This document shows positions 17,628 through 26,734 of a DNA stretch of 64,000 nt, in pieces; the stretch's first letter is position 1, and every line of letters begins with the position of its first letter. This DNA is from Emticicia sp. CRIBPO (lineage in GTDB: Bacteria; Bacteroidota; Bacteroidia; Cytophagales; Spirosomataceae): the NCBI RefSeq assembly GCF_009905725.1, contig NZ_JAAAKV010000006.1, positions 248,001 through 312,000 of the forward strand. Reading direction: 5' to 3'. The notes beneath the pieces were generated by a model that saw only the letters and a list, made by a program, of their open reading frames with translations, had not been told where the DNA came from and did not search any database. A program made the translations under genes and the position numbers.

Positions 17628-18228
17628 ACTAAACAGTTTTGGGTTTAAAATTGTTAACCCGGTAAAATTATTAATTTTTTTTAATAAAAAATCAATGTTT
17701 GTTAAAAAATATATTCTAAAAAATACTTTTTGATATTAATATTTTCATATTAACTTAAAGATGAAAATGAGAATGCCGTTTATCATCAACAAGGAAAACA
17801 ACTAAAACACTGATAATAAAACAATTACACAAATAAGCCTTTTCAGACCGCAGAAAAGAAAATGAGAAATCAGAGAAACCGGATGAAAAAGAGGGGTTTT
17901 TCAACTGACGATTATTGGCTGCGAACCATCTCCTGCATTTTATAAAACTGTGATTTCTGGAGTTTCTGAACAAATCATCAGACAGGTGCCGGGAGAAAAC
18001 TGTCCCGGACAAGCGTTCGGTCATCTCAGAAATGGCCCGGACACTGATAAAGAATATATTACTGCTGCAAAATTGGACTCAGGCAGTTATGAATGATAAT
18101 ATAACCGGGAATATCCCACATAAATTTGCCGGGTGAAGGAGAATACATATATTCGTTCAGCCGCAAATAACACGTTTTCACCTGCATTAGACTTTTCCAA
18201 CATGAAATTGGACGCTATCAATCAATTA
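17628..18228. other. Divergent spacer between two susC genes, no gene supported
   Basis: AT-rich DNA between the two susC starts. It holds a small GC-rich stem (CCGGGA at 17989-17994 with TCCCGG at 18003-18008) and an 89-codon minus-strand open frame that shows no domain, signal peptide or membrane pattern worth calling. Promoter signals for the minus-strand susC are not clear. Confidence 0.4.
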
Positions 18229-18250
18229 CTTAGTTTTATTAAAAACTAAG
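18229..18250. repeat. Perfect inverted repeat upstream of the plus-strand susC promoter
   Basis: CTTAGTTTT (18229-18237) pairs with AAAACTAAG (18242-18250) across a 4-nt spacer. It sits 30 bp upstream of the candidate -33 element, so it could be an operator for a dimeric regulator or an RNA hairpin from the other side. Confidence 0.4.
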
Positions 18251-18279
18251 GCCAGAAAAAAATATATTTTCAAAATCAG

Positions 18280-18308
18280 TTTGTACAAATTAAAAAAATG
18301 TATATTTT
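18280..18308 (+). promoter_or_regulatory. Candidate promoter of the second susCD pair
   Basis: TTTG (18280-18283), then 17 nt, then TATATTTT (18301-18308). This matches the Bacteroidota -33/-7 form with one mismatch in TAnnTTTG. The start codon is 28 nt downstream, which leaves a short leader. Confidence 0.45.
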
Positions 18309-18336
18309 TCTATTTCAAACCTAAATTATTTAATTA

Positions 18337-21300
18337 ATGAGAGCAAGTCTATTTATTTTCTTGTTCCTGAGTGCCTCCCGGATCTTCGCCCAAGGGACGG
18401 TAGTTACAGGAAAAATCACGGGGGGAACCGACGGTCCTCCACTGCCAGGTGTGAGTGTGTTGTTAAAGGGGAGTACCCTTGGCACCTCAACTAATGCTGA
18501 GGGAAAATTCAGTCTGAGTGTGGCCGATCCTTCTAAAAGTGTCCTTGTTGTTTCTTTTATCGGTTTTACAAAGCAGGAGATTCCTGTCGGAAACAAAACT
18601 TATTTCGAGATTTCGTTGGTGGAAGATGAAAATCAGCTTTCTGAAATTGTCGTAACTGCCCTGGGAATCCAGCGTGAGAAAAAATCATTGGGGTATGCTA
18701 TCCAGGAAGTTAAGGGTTCTACTCTGACTGATGCCCGCGAAACCAACCTTGCCAATGCCCTGACAGGTAAAGTAGCTGGTTTGCAGGTGGTACGTTCCAG
18801 TAATGGTGCCGGAGGGTCTTCCAAAATAGTATTGAGGGGAAATACTTCTCTTACAGGTACAAACCAGCCACTAATTGTGGTGGATGGAATTCCTATTGAT
18901 AACTTTACAGGTACAACCGAAAACGGTTACTGGGGTGCCGGCCTTGATATGGGTAACGGTCTCGGAGATATCAGTGCTGACGACATTGAAACCATGAGCG
19001 TATTGAAAGGTCCGTCAGCGGCAGCCTTGTACGGTTCAAGGGCCGGAAACGGGGTAATCCTGATTACTACCAAATCCGGACGCAAGCAGCCTGGTCTGGG
19101 TATTACGTTTTCAACTACCCTCGGAACTGAAGGCATCTTTGTGAAGCCGGAACTTCAGAATACATTCGGACAAGGTTTAAACAACATCTTTAACCCGATG
19201 AGTACCACCAGCTGGGGACCAAAGGCAGAAGGCCAGAACGTTACCAAATGGGACGGGACACAATCGCCTCTGAAAATTTATGACAATGTAAACCAGGCCC
19301 TGCGTTCAGGTTCAAATCAGAACTACAGCCTTGCCTTACAGCAGCAATATGGTTCTACTGCGGTTTTCTCCTCTCTCAGCTACCTGGAAGACAGGAGTAT
19401 TATCCCCGGCAACAAGTTGACCCGTGCCAATTTTACGTCAAAAGCAACTACGCACTTTGGCAAGGATAACCGCTGGACCAGTGATGTAAAAATGTCTTAC
19501 AACAATACATCCGGCTACAACCGCCCTATTAACGGAAGGGACAACAGCAGCGTGTATGTCCTGTATATGTTACCGCGAAGTCTGGATGTCTCGGATTTCA
19601 GTGCCGCCACCAACAAGTTCGGGGGTATGCTCTGGTACCCTGGTGCTCCGGGTTCACAGTCAAACCCTTACTGGCTGAGTCAGTATAACCTGAACAACGA
19701 TACAAGAAACCGTTATATCATGAACGGGTCATTGAAATATGCCTTTACCGATTGGCTGGATGCTGAAATCAAAGCGGGTGGTGACTTGTATACCACCAAT
19801 ACCGAAAGAAAAACGTATGCAGGCGGACCGCTTGCCAACTCTTATGCCATGGGCAAGCAAACATTCAGTGAGCTTAACTATAGCGGTCTCATCAAAGCAA
19901 GAAAAGAGAATGTTATCGGTAAACTTGGTGGTGTATTCACTGTCGGAGGCAACCTGATGGAGCAGAAATTCAGCTCATTATCAGTAAATACCGGTGCTCT
20001 GGAAGTACCGAACCTCTTTTCTCCTACCAACGCCGCAGGTGCAGCAACGATCAGCCCGGGCTACAGCAGGAAAAAAATCAACTCGGTTTACAGCTCCCTT
20101 GGCCTGAACTATGACGGCTGGATCTACTTTGATGTAACCGCCAGAAACGACTGGTCATCTGCTCTTATCGAACAGAACAGATCATATTTCTATCCTTCTT
20201 ACAGCCTTTCTTATGTTATAACAGACATGCTGGAAAACCTGGGTTCGGGATCTCCTTCATGGTTGAATTATGCTAAAGTGCGTGCCTCATACGCTACAGT
20301 GGGTAATGACCTTGCTCCTTACCAGTTGTTTAACGGATTCACCATTTCAAAGGATCCTCTGAGCAACACTATTGCCGTAAGACAGTCGCTGTTGAAAGAC
20401 TCTAATGTAAAAAGTGAGCTGATCAAAAACCTAGAATTAGGAACAGAACTCAGGTTTTTTGAAAACCGTCTGAGATTTGATTTTACCTGGTATAAATCCA
20501 ATGCCACCAGACAACTGATCGACATTCCTATGGATCCGCTGAGTGGTTACTCAAGCATGAAAGTGAATGCCGGAAATATCCAGAACAAAGGGATAGAGTT
20601 AATGGCTGATGTCAGCATCTTAAACAGCCCGGGTTCTGTAAACTGGAATCTTACCGCCAATTTCTCTAAAAATGAGAACAAAATCATCGATATCGCCAGC
20701 GGATTGGGGGTGAATCAATACCAATTAGGTGCATTTGACGACTTGTTTATCAGAGCCGCTACAGATGGCTTGTACGGTGACATTTACGGTACAAGATTCC
20801 TTCGTGTTAAAGACGCTGCCAGCCCGTATTTCGGTCAGTTGCTACTGACGGCTGACGGACTTCCGCAACGTGACGCTGAGATTGTCAAGCTGGGTAACCA
20901 GCAGGCAAAAGGGCTGTTGGGTATTTCAAACAATTTCACTTATAAAGGAATAGGCTTGTCGTTCCTTGTAGACGCCCGTTTGGGTGGAGAAATATTCTCG
21001 GCCTCTAATGTAGGACTTCAATCTGCCGGAACTGCAGCAGTGACAGCACCGGGAGGAGCAAGACCTGATTTTGTATTGGGCGGTGTTGTTTTAGCCAATG
21101 ACGGAAAACTTGCTTCCAACTCCAAATCTATCACCCAGCAGCAATACTGGAGCTCGGTATCTACCTTAAACAACCTTGGTGTTGGTGAGGCATATATCTA
21201 TGATGCTACCAATATCCGCTTAAGGAATGTTATGCTGAGCTATGAACTTCCGAAAAAACTGTTGGGCAAAGGCCTTCAGAAAGGCAAGATCAGTGCATCA

Positions 21301-21447
21301 TGCAACAACGTCTGGATGATAAAGAGCCATCTTAATGGTATTGACCCTGAATCTGTTTTCGCTACCGGTTCTAATGCCGTAGGGTTTGAAAACGGTGCAT
21401 TCCCTACCATGAGATCTTTCCTTGTTTCTTTAACCCTTGGCTTTTAA
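18337..21447 (+). CDS. SusC/RagA-family TonB-dependent transporter (second copy)
   Basis: A 1036-residue outer-membrane transporter with a short signal peptide (MRASLFIFLFLSASRIFAQ). The carboxypeptidase-D-like domain is VVTGKITGGTDGPPLPGVSV, the TonB-box region LSEIVVTALGIQREKKS, and the SusC signature VLKGPSAAALYGSRAGNGVI. The barrel ends in SFLVSLTLGF. Its N-terminal 150 residues are close to the divergent paralogue, but the barrel differs and is about 90 residues shorter, so the ligand is probably different. It is followed 34 nt later by its own susD. Confidence 0.95.
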   Translation: MRASLFIFLFLSASRIFAQGTVVTGKITGGTDGPPLPGVSVLLKGSTLGTSTNAEGKFSLSVADPSKSVLVVSFIGFTKQEIPVGNKTYFEISLVEDENQLSEIVVTALGIQREKKSLGYAIQEVKGSTLTDARETNLANALTGKVAGLQVVRSSNGAGGSSKIVLRGNTSLTGTNQPLIVVDGIPIDNFTGTTENGYWGAGLDMGNGLGDISADDIETMSVLKGPSAAALYGSRAGNGVILITTKSGRKQPGLGITFSTTLGTEGIFVKPELQNTFGQGLNNIFNPMSTTSWGPKAEGQNVTKWDGTQSPLKIYDNVNQALRSGSNQNYSLALQQQYGSTAVFSSLSYLEDRSIIPGNKLTRANFTSKATTHFGKDNRWTSDVKMSYNNTSGYNRPINGRDNSSVYVLYMLPRSLDVSDFSAATNKFGGMLWYPGAPGSQSNPYWLSQYNLNNDTRNRYIMNGSLKYAFTDWLDAEIKAGGDLYTTNTERKTYAGGPLANSYAMGKQTFSELNYSGLIKARKENVIGKLGGVFTVGGNLMEQKFSSLSVNTGALEVPNLFSPTNAAGAATISPGYSRKKINSVYSSLGLNYDGWIYFDVTARNDWSSALIEQNRSYFYPSYSLSYVITDMLENLGSGSPSWLNYAKVRASYATVGNDLAPYQLFNGFTISKDPLSNTIAVRQSLLKDSNVKSELIKNLELGTELRFFENRLRFDFTWYKSNATRQLIDIPMDPLSGYSSMKVNAGNIQNKGIELMADVSILNSPGSVNWNLTANFSKNENKIIDIASGLGVNQYQLGAFDDLFIRAATDGLYGDIYGTRFLRVKDAASPYFGQLLLTADGLPQRDAEIVKLGNQQAKGLLGISNNFTYKGIGLSFLVDARLGGEIFSASNVGLQSAGTAAVTAPGGARPDFVLGGVVLANDGKLASNSKSITQQQYWSSVSTLNNLGVGEAYIYDATNIRLRNVMLSYELPKKLLGKGLQKGKISASCNNVWMIKSHLNGIDPESVFATGSNAVGFENGAFPTMRSFLVSLTLGF

Positions 21448-21481
21448 TTCAGCATTTTTGGCTATATAAAACATTATTAAT

Positions 21482-23395
21482 ATGAAAGCATTTTTAAAAA
21501 GGGCGATTATTCCAGCAGCAGTACTGATGCTGTCTGCTACCGCCTGTTCGGATTTTGACGAGATCAACGCCGACCCCTACCTGGCCACCGAAAGCCAGGT
21601 ACAGGTTGAATACTTTATAAACGGGTCAATTATCGGAAGTCAGCAAGACCCGCATATCGCTGAAAGGATCTTTGTACTGTACTGGAAAACAGCCGGTCAC
21701 CAGCAATTTGGCGGCGGAATTTCCACCGGTGGTTATAACGACGGCTGGTCAAGCGATTACTACGGCTCAGGTTACCTGGGTGGATGGTTAAACAGCATTT
21801 ATGCAGCGGTGCAGGTCGCCGAGAAACAAATCAAAGACGGCAACATCAAGCCTTATACCAATAACCTGCTGCAGGTTTCGCGTATCTGGAGAGCCTATCT
21901 TTTAAGTGAGCTTACCGACAATTTCGGACCTATTCCTATCAACGGATTCCAGGGCTCCAACCCTGAGTTTTCTGATGTGAAGACGGTATACTATTACCTT
22001 CTGGAAGAGCTGAAAGATGCTTCTACGAAGATGGATGTTTCGGTGAGCGGCAGTTCTATTTCCAAATATGACCAGGCTTATGGATTTAACTTTGCCAAAT
22101 GGCAGAAATATGCCAACTCTATGCGATTGAGACTGGCTATGCGTCTTTCAGAGGTAGATCCTGCCAAGGCTAAATCGGAATTTGAAGCTGCTGCTGCAAA
22201 ACCGTTGCTTACCGGTGCGGATGAAACCTTCCAGATAGCAGAAAAACCAGGCTGGGATGCCCTTACCGGCGTCATGACCCGTGAGTGGAACTCCTTCCTG
22301 ATGTCATCTACGATCAATAACCTTTACCAGGGATTAGGTGGGATTAAATCAGCAAGCCTTGTGAAAGCTGATCAGGTTCCTTTCGTAAAGCCACAGAATT
22401 ATATCGGCCTGAAACTGTCTGATCACTTCACTACGATGACCAACGACCCTTCTGCTGGCTACTGGCTTGATGGTCTTCCTTATTCTATTGACCCAAGGGC
22501 ATATAAAACCTATATTATTCCGGGAGATATCAGCAACTCTGATTTCAACGCGTATCCATCGTGGGACAATACGGCTAAAACCACTGAGCGTACGCTGGTA
22601 AATGCGGCTGGTGCCACCGTAAAAACCCTGGACGCCAAAAACACCTGGAACGCACCTTCCAATGGAGACTGGGGAACCAAAGGATCCAAGAATAACATCT
22701 GGTCGTTTAACGGGGCTATTCCCCGTCACGGACAACAGTTCCGTAACAGTTCAAGCAAAAGAATTTTCTTCGCTTCGTGGGAAACTTACTTCCTGCTGGC
22801 TGAAGCGGCTGTGAGAGGATGGAGTGTGCCAATGAGCGGACAAGCAGCCTATGAAGCCGGTATCGATGCCAGTCTTGCTTACTGGGGTGTTTCAAACCTT
22901 GGAGCCCAGTACAAAGCTTCTACTGACTACAATAAAGTAGGGACTTCCGTGAGCTGGACGCATACTGCAGAACCTCCTGCAAGCTATGCGGTAACGTATG
23001 TTGACGGTTACACCAATACTCCGGGTACTACAACAAAAACTTACCCTAAAAATGACCTGTACAAAGCCGGTGCCGTTAAAAATGACCTGCTGACTAAGAT
23101 CATTACACAGAAGTTTATCGCTCAGACCCCGTGGCTGCCACTGGAAGCGTGGAGTGACCACCGCAGACTCGGACTGCCTTTCTTTGAAAACCCGGCAGTT
23201 GAAAACCCATTGGTTAATTTACCGGCTCTCAACAGCAGCAATTATATGACCAGTAATGTCAAATTCTTCCCCCAGCGTTTGAAATACCCTTCAAGCCTGC
23301 CTGCAAGCAACGCAAAAGGCTACCAGCAAGCGTTGGGCTTCCTGGGCGGAGAAGATGCGACACTTACCCCGCTGTGGTGGGCTAAAAAACAGTAA
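21482..23395 (+). CDS. SusD/RagB-family outer-membrane lipoprotein (second copy)
   Basis: A 637-residue lipoprotein with lipobox Cys22 (LSATAC) followed by SDFDEINADPYLATES. The SusD helical core includes IWRAYLLSELTDNFGPIPI and YANSMRLRLAMRLSEVDPAKAK, and a late SusD motif FFASWETYFLLAEAAVRGW. It is about 100 residues longer than the partner at 12627, mostly in loops between residues 300 and 420. It works with the SusC encoded directly upstream to capture and import an oligomer. A strong terminator follows. Confidence 0.92.
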   Translation: MKAFLKRAIIPAAVLMLSATACSDFDEINADPYLATESQVQVEYFINGSIIGSQQDPHIAERIFVLYWKTAGHQQFGGGISTGGYNDGWSSDYYGSGYLGGWLNSIYAAVQVAEKQIKDGNIKPYTNNLLQVSRIWRAYLLSELTDNFGPIPINGFQGSNPEFSDVKTVYYYLLEELKDASTKMDVSVSGSSISKYDQAYGFNFAKWQKYANSMRLRLAMRLSEVDPAKAKSEFEAAAAKPLLTGADETFQIAEKPGWDALTGVMTREWNSFLMSSTINNLYQGLGGIKSASLVKADQVPFVKPQNYIGLKLSDHFTTMTNDPSAGYWLDGLPYSIDPRAYKTYIIPGDISNSDFNAYPSWDNTAKTTERTLVNAAGATVKTLDAKNTWNAPSNGDWGTKGSKNNIWSFNGAIPRHGQQFRNSSSKRIFFASWETYFLLAEAAVRGWSVPMSGQAAYEAGIDASLAYWGVSNLGAQYKASTDYNKVGTSVSWTHTAEPPASYAVTYVDGYTNTPGTTTKTYPKNDLYKAGAVKNDLLTKIITQKFIAQTPWLPLEAWSDHRRLGLPFFENPAVENPLVNLPALNSSNYMTSNVKFFPQRLKYPSSLPASNAKGYQQALGFLGGEDATLTPLWWAKKQ

Positions 23396-23417
23396 TACTG
23401 ACACTTGAGCTAATATT

Positions 23418-23454
23418 CAGGCTGGCTGCAACTCTGCAGTCAGCCTGTTTTTTT
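23418..23454 (+). terminator. Terminator of the second susCD pair
   Basis: CAGGCTGGCTGCA (23418-23430) pairs with TGCAGTCAGCCTG (23435-23447) with one mismatch and runs into TTTTTTT. It lies 22 nt beyond the susD stop. Confidence 0.9.
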
Positions 23455-23512
23455 GCTGGTTCAGCAATCAAGGTTTTCGAGATAACGGCAAGTAGTCCGG
23501 AGTAGCAAAGAC

Positions 23513-23555
23513 AAAAAAAAGCCCCCTGATCTGAACGACCAGGGGGCTTTTTTCT
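23513..23555 (-). terminator. Bidirectional terminator after glmM
   Basis: AAAAAAAAGCCCCCTG (23513-23528) pairs with CAGGGGGCTTTTTT (23540-23553). It lies directly beyond the stop of the minus-strand gene at 23562 and can also back up the susCD terminator on the plus strand. Confidence 0.9.
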
Positions 23556-23561
23556 TTAAAA

Positions 23562-24965
23562 TCAGGCGTGGTTCGTCACCAGCTCTTTTATATCCAGGAT
23601 GATCTTATCTGCGAGATTATCCGATTTGGTTTCAAATTCGGTTTCAGCATAAATCCTGATGATGGGTTCGGTATTTGATTTTCTCAAATGTATCCATTCT
23701 TTGTCAAAATAGATTTTCACACCATCGCGGGTATCAATTTCATATTTGGCATATTTCTTTTTGATACTTTCCAGGATACCGTCTACATTGATCTCAGGAT
23801 TAAGCTCGATTTTTTTCTTGGCAATGAAATAATTGGGATATTTCTTTCTCAGGAATCCGACAGGTTTGTCGAACTTGGCCAGCTGAGAAAGGAACAGGGC
23901 TATTCCGACCAGGGCATCGCGTCCGTAATGAAGTTCAGGGTAGATGATACCGCCGTTTCCTTCACCACCAATGATAGATGCCATTTCTTTCATTTTTTCA
24001 ACGACGTTAACCTCTCCTACTGCAGCAGAAAAATACTCTCCGCCGTGCTTAACGGTCACATCCTTAAGGGCCATCGTAGAAGACATATTCGAAACCGTGG
24101 TTTGCTTCTTCTTCTTGTTCAGGCTTAATATATAGTCGGCAATGGCCACCAGGGTATATTCTTCTCCAAAAGGCTCTCCGTTCTCACAAATCAACGCCAG
24201 ACGGTCAACGTCCGGGTCAACCACTATACCCAGGTCATAGTCCCCTTTCTGAAGCTCAAAGGATATTTCCCTGAGATTTTCAGGAAGCGGCTCCGGGTTA
24301 TGGGCGAAGTTGCCGGTAGGCTCACAGTTCAATTTTTTAACTTTAGTCACACCCAATGCTTCAAGCAGTTGCGGCACGGCGATTCCTCCTGATGAGTTGA
24401 CGGCATCAACCACCACACTGAAGTCCGCATTTCTGATCGCCTCCACATCAACGGCCGGAAGGGCCAGTATCATTTCGATGTGTCTGGTCACATAAGTATC
24501 GTCTGTTGAATAAGCACCAAGGTGTTTTACATCGGCAAAAACAAAGTCTTCATCCTCTACAATTTTCAGCAGCTCTTCGCCTTCAGTTCCTGAAATGAAC
24601 TCTCCTTTTTCGTTAAGCAGCTTGAGGGCATTCCATTGCACGGGATTATGACTGGCAGTAAGGATAATTCCTCCGCAGGCGTTTTCAGCCGGGACAGCGA
24701 TTTCAACAGTTGGGGTAGTGGATAATCCGAGATCCAGCACATCAAAACCCATGCTGATCAGGGTAGAACTTACCAGGTCGGTCACCATTTTACCTGACGG
24801 CCTGGCATCTCTTCCGATAATAATTTTTTTTGTCTGAGGATTCTTTTTCAGGATCAATGAAGCAAATCCCGCCGAAAATTTAACAATGTCCAACGGCGTG
24901 AGGCTCTCTCCGCTTTTCCCTCCAATGGTACCTCTAATTCCCGAAATTGATTTTATTAAGGTCAC
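23562..24965 (-). CDS. glmM: Phosphoglucosamine mutase (alpha-D-phosphohexomutase family)
   Basis: A 467-residue phosphohexomutase. The catalytic phosphoserine is Ser105 in ILTASHNPVQWNALKL. The metal loop is DPDVDRL, the sugar-binding loop GEGNGGII and the phosphate-binding loop SNTEPIIRIYAE. GlmM converts glucosamine-6-phosphate to glucosamine-1-phosphate for peptidoglycan and LPS; the Bacteroidota homologues of this length are usually annotated that way, though phosphomannomutase activity cannot be excluded. The start is GTG at 24963-24965, because the conserved N-terminus LIKSISGIRGTIGG begins there and there is no ATG. The metal loop has Pro and Val where DGDADR is more common. Confidence 0.85.
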   Translation of the reverse strand: MTLIKSISGIRGTIGGKSGESLTPLDIVKFSAGFASLILKKNPQTKKIIIGRDARPSGKMVTDLVSSTLISMGFDVLDLGLSTTPTVEIAVPAENACGGIILTASHNPVQWNALKLLNEKGEFISGTEGEELLKIVEDEDFVFADVKHLGAYSTDDTYVTRHIEMILALPAVDVEAIRNADFSVVVDAVNSSGGIAVPQLLEALGVTKVKKLNCEPTGNFAHNPEPLPENLREISFELQKGDYDLGIVVDPDVDRLALICENGEPFGEEYTLVAIADYILSLNKKKKQTTVSNMSSTMALKDVTVKHGGEYFSAAVGEVNVVEKMKEMASIIGGEGNGGIIYPELHYGRDALVGIALFLSQLAKFDKPVGFLRKKYPNYFIAKKKIELNPEINVDGILESIKKKYAKYEIDTRDGVKIYFDKEWIHLRKSNTEPIIRIYAETEFETKSDNLADKIILDIKELVTNHA

Positions 24966-24996
24966 GCAGAATTTTTTTTAGTAATTAAAAATCGTA

Positions 24997-25004
24997 CAAA
25001 CATA
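24997..25004 (-). promoter_or_regulatory. Candidate -7 element (TATGTTTG) for glmM
   Basis: An exact TAnnTTTG match on the minus strand, 31 nt upstream of the GTG start. No clear -33 element at the normal distance. Confidence 0.4.
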
Positions 25005-25108
25005 CAAAGAAATACCAACTTAAATTTAGAATTAAAGCAAAAATGATGAAGGAAAAGTCACATCATTTTTTGTTAATATATATACCGCAGTCCTCTCCGG
25101 AGCCGGCT

Positions 25109-25960
25109 TCAGATATCCACTCTGTTGATCGCTACATGGGTGGATAATTCGGATTTTACCACATTTTTCGATCTGAAATTTCCCCGAACCGGGTTGATCC
25201 ATTCTGCCTCTATGGATGACGCCAGGGCTATGTAATTATGATTGACTACTTTCCCTTCTGTCGGGTCAAAGCCCCTCCAGCCTCCGCCGGGCAGCAATAC
25301 TTCCACCCAGGCGTGCAGCTCATGTTCGTGCAATTCGCTTCCGAAAAAATAACCACTCACAAACCTGGCCATGATGCCCATGCTCGAGCAAACATCCATC
25401 ATCAGCACGGAAAAGTCACGGCATGAACCGGATTTCAACTCTAAAGTAACCTTCGAATCGTAGGCCACTCCCCTTTCACGCATCTCATAACGAAAGTTCT
25501 CGTTAATGTATTGGCAGAGGTTGATCAAAAAATCCATCGTACTGAAATTTACTTTTTCCGCTATTTCAATACCCAGTTTTTTTACGCTTTCATCTACCTT
25601 TTTATTATTGATATAGGTTTCCTGAAACGGCTTGGCTTTGTCGGGATAAACAAAGGGCAGCTTATTGGATTCAAAAGGATAAAACACAAAATCAAAGGAA
25701 TTGAACAATTGGGTGTCCACTGTCATGGTAGCCTTGATGCTGATCCGCTCTACCCCTTCGTTGACAAAACAAATGTGCTGTATATTGCCTTCCTGGTCAA
25801 TATTCTTTACTAAAAGGCTTGGTTTCGGATCGATGTCAATTTTATGTGAAACAATCGACTGGTACGGTGTCGGCCTGGGTGTAAGATAGAGTATATGAGG
25901 AGTCAGGCTGACACTTTCAGAATAGCTGTAAACCAATTGATGTTCAATTTCCAGAACCAT
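25109..25960 (-). CDS. Transglutaminase-like cysteine protease of the Anbu operon
   Basis: A 283-residue protein with the bacterial transglutaminase N-terminal beta region (residues 1-120) and a transglutaminase core. The catalytic triad is Cys180 (KSGSCRDFSVLMM), His216 (ELHAWVEVLLPGGGW) and Asp232 (GFDPTEG). There is no signal peptide. It starts 2 nt after the Anbu gene ends, so it is the third gene of the operon. In known Anbu loci a transglutaminase of this type is a standard member; the substrate is not established. Confidence 0.9.
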   Translation of the reverse strand: MVLEIEHQLVYSYSESVSLTPHILYLTPRPTPYQSIVSHKIDIDPKPSLLVKNIDQEGNIQHICFVNEGVERISIKATMTVDTQLFNSFDFVFYPFESNKLPFVYPDKAKPFQETYINNKKVDESVKKLGIEIAEKVNFSTMDFLINLCQYINENFRYEMRERGVAYDSKVTLELKSGSCRDFSVLMMDVCSSMGIMARFVSGYFFGSELHEHELHAWVEVLLPGGGWRGFDPTEGKVVNHNYIALASSIEAEWINPVRGNFRSKNVVKSELSTHVAINRVDI

Positions 25961-25962
25961 AA

Positions 25963-26685
25963 TTATTTTTTTCTTAAGATCGGATCAATCCAATCATTAG
26001 GGAGTTTTTGCACAGAGGCGTTCAAGAGGGCATTCCACTGATAAGATATATGCTCCAGGTCTGTTTTTTCATAGGTATGCTCTATCATGTTAAAACTGTC
26101 CTTTTCATACAATACTATATCGAGCGGAAAATCAACATCATTGGCACTTACCCGGGTAGAGTCAAAAGCCAGAAACCCGAGTTTAAGTACTTCTTCAAAA
26201 GTAGAGCTATATTTAATGTTCCTGTAAAGTATAGGCTTGCCGTATCCGGAATTCCCGATGATGATAAAAGGCGAACCTTGTGTTACTTCGATCCAGTTGC
26301 CTTCAGGATATAAAAGGAACAACTTATGCTCTTCGTCGTTTTCAAGCTGACCGCCTACGATGGCTGAAAGGTCAAAGTTCAGTCCGGCACCTACCAGCGA
26401 CTGCTTGTCTTCGTGAGCCACCCGCTTTACCTGGTTGCCGAATGAATTAACGGCTTTATATAATTTATCAAAACGATGATCTTCTTCCGCAAGAACTTCC
26501 TGAAAATAAGTGATGGCTTTGTCACGGACAGACCTGAGTCCTGCAGTCATGATAAACATCGAATGGTTTTTTATCTGATGCGTAAAAACCTTCTTTTTAC
26601 TTGATACTTCATTACCCGAGGTTATTCTTCTGTCTGCAATTCCGATCAAACCCTGAGCCACTTTTACTCCTAAACAAAATGTCAT
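25963..26685 (-). CDS. anbu: Anbu-type proteasome-like peptidase
   Basis: A 240-residue proteasome beta-like subunit. The protein starts MTFCLGVKVAQGLIGIADRR; removal of Met would expose Thr2 as the N-terminal nucleophile, with Asp18 and the Lys30-Lys32 cluster in the positions expected for an Ntn peptidase. Anbu subunits form an open-ring assembly in the cytoplasm and are thought to act with partner genes rather than with an HslU-like ATPase. Here the gene lies between an alpha-E protein gene and a transglutaminase gene, the usual arrangement. Confidence 0.88.
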   Translation of the reverse strand: MTFCLGVKVAQGLIGIADRRITSGNEVSSKKKVFTHQIKNHSMFIMTAGLRSVRDKAITYFQEVLAEEDHRFDKLYKAVNSFGNQVKRVAHEDKQSLVGAGLNFDLSAIVGGQLENDEEHKLFLLYPEGNWIEVTQGSPFIIIGNSGYGKPILYRNIKYSSTFEEVLKLGFLAFDSTRVSANDVDFPLDIVLYEKDSFNMIEHTYEKTDLEHISYQWNALLNASVQKLPNDWIDPILRKK

Positions 26686-26734
26686 TCTCTTATTATTAAT
26701 TTACAAAGTTATGCACAAATATCGACTAATAAAT

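Noticed and set aside
17628-17760. Promoter for the minus-strand susC
   Set aside because: I found no TAnnTTTG with a properly spaced TTG on the minus strand. The best candidate had a 22-nt spacing and a mismatch.
17989-18008. CCGGGA/TCCCGG stem as a small RNA or terminator
   Set aside because: Only 6 bp of stem, no T-tract and no gene end nearby on either strand.
17755-18024. 89-codon minus-strand open frame in the spacer between the two susC genes
   Set aside because: It has no domain, no normal signal peptide and atypical composition, and it lies in a regulatory spacer. It is probably chance.
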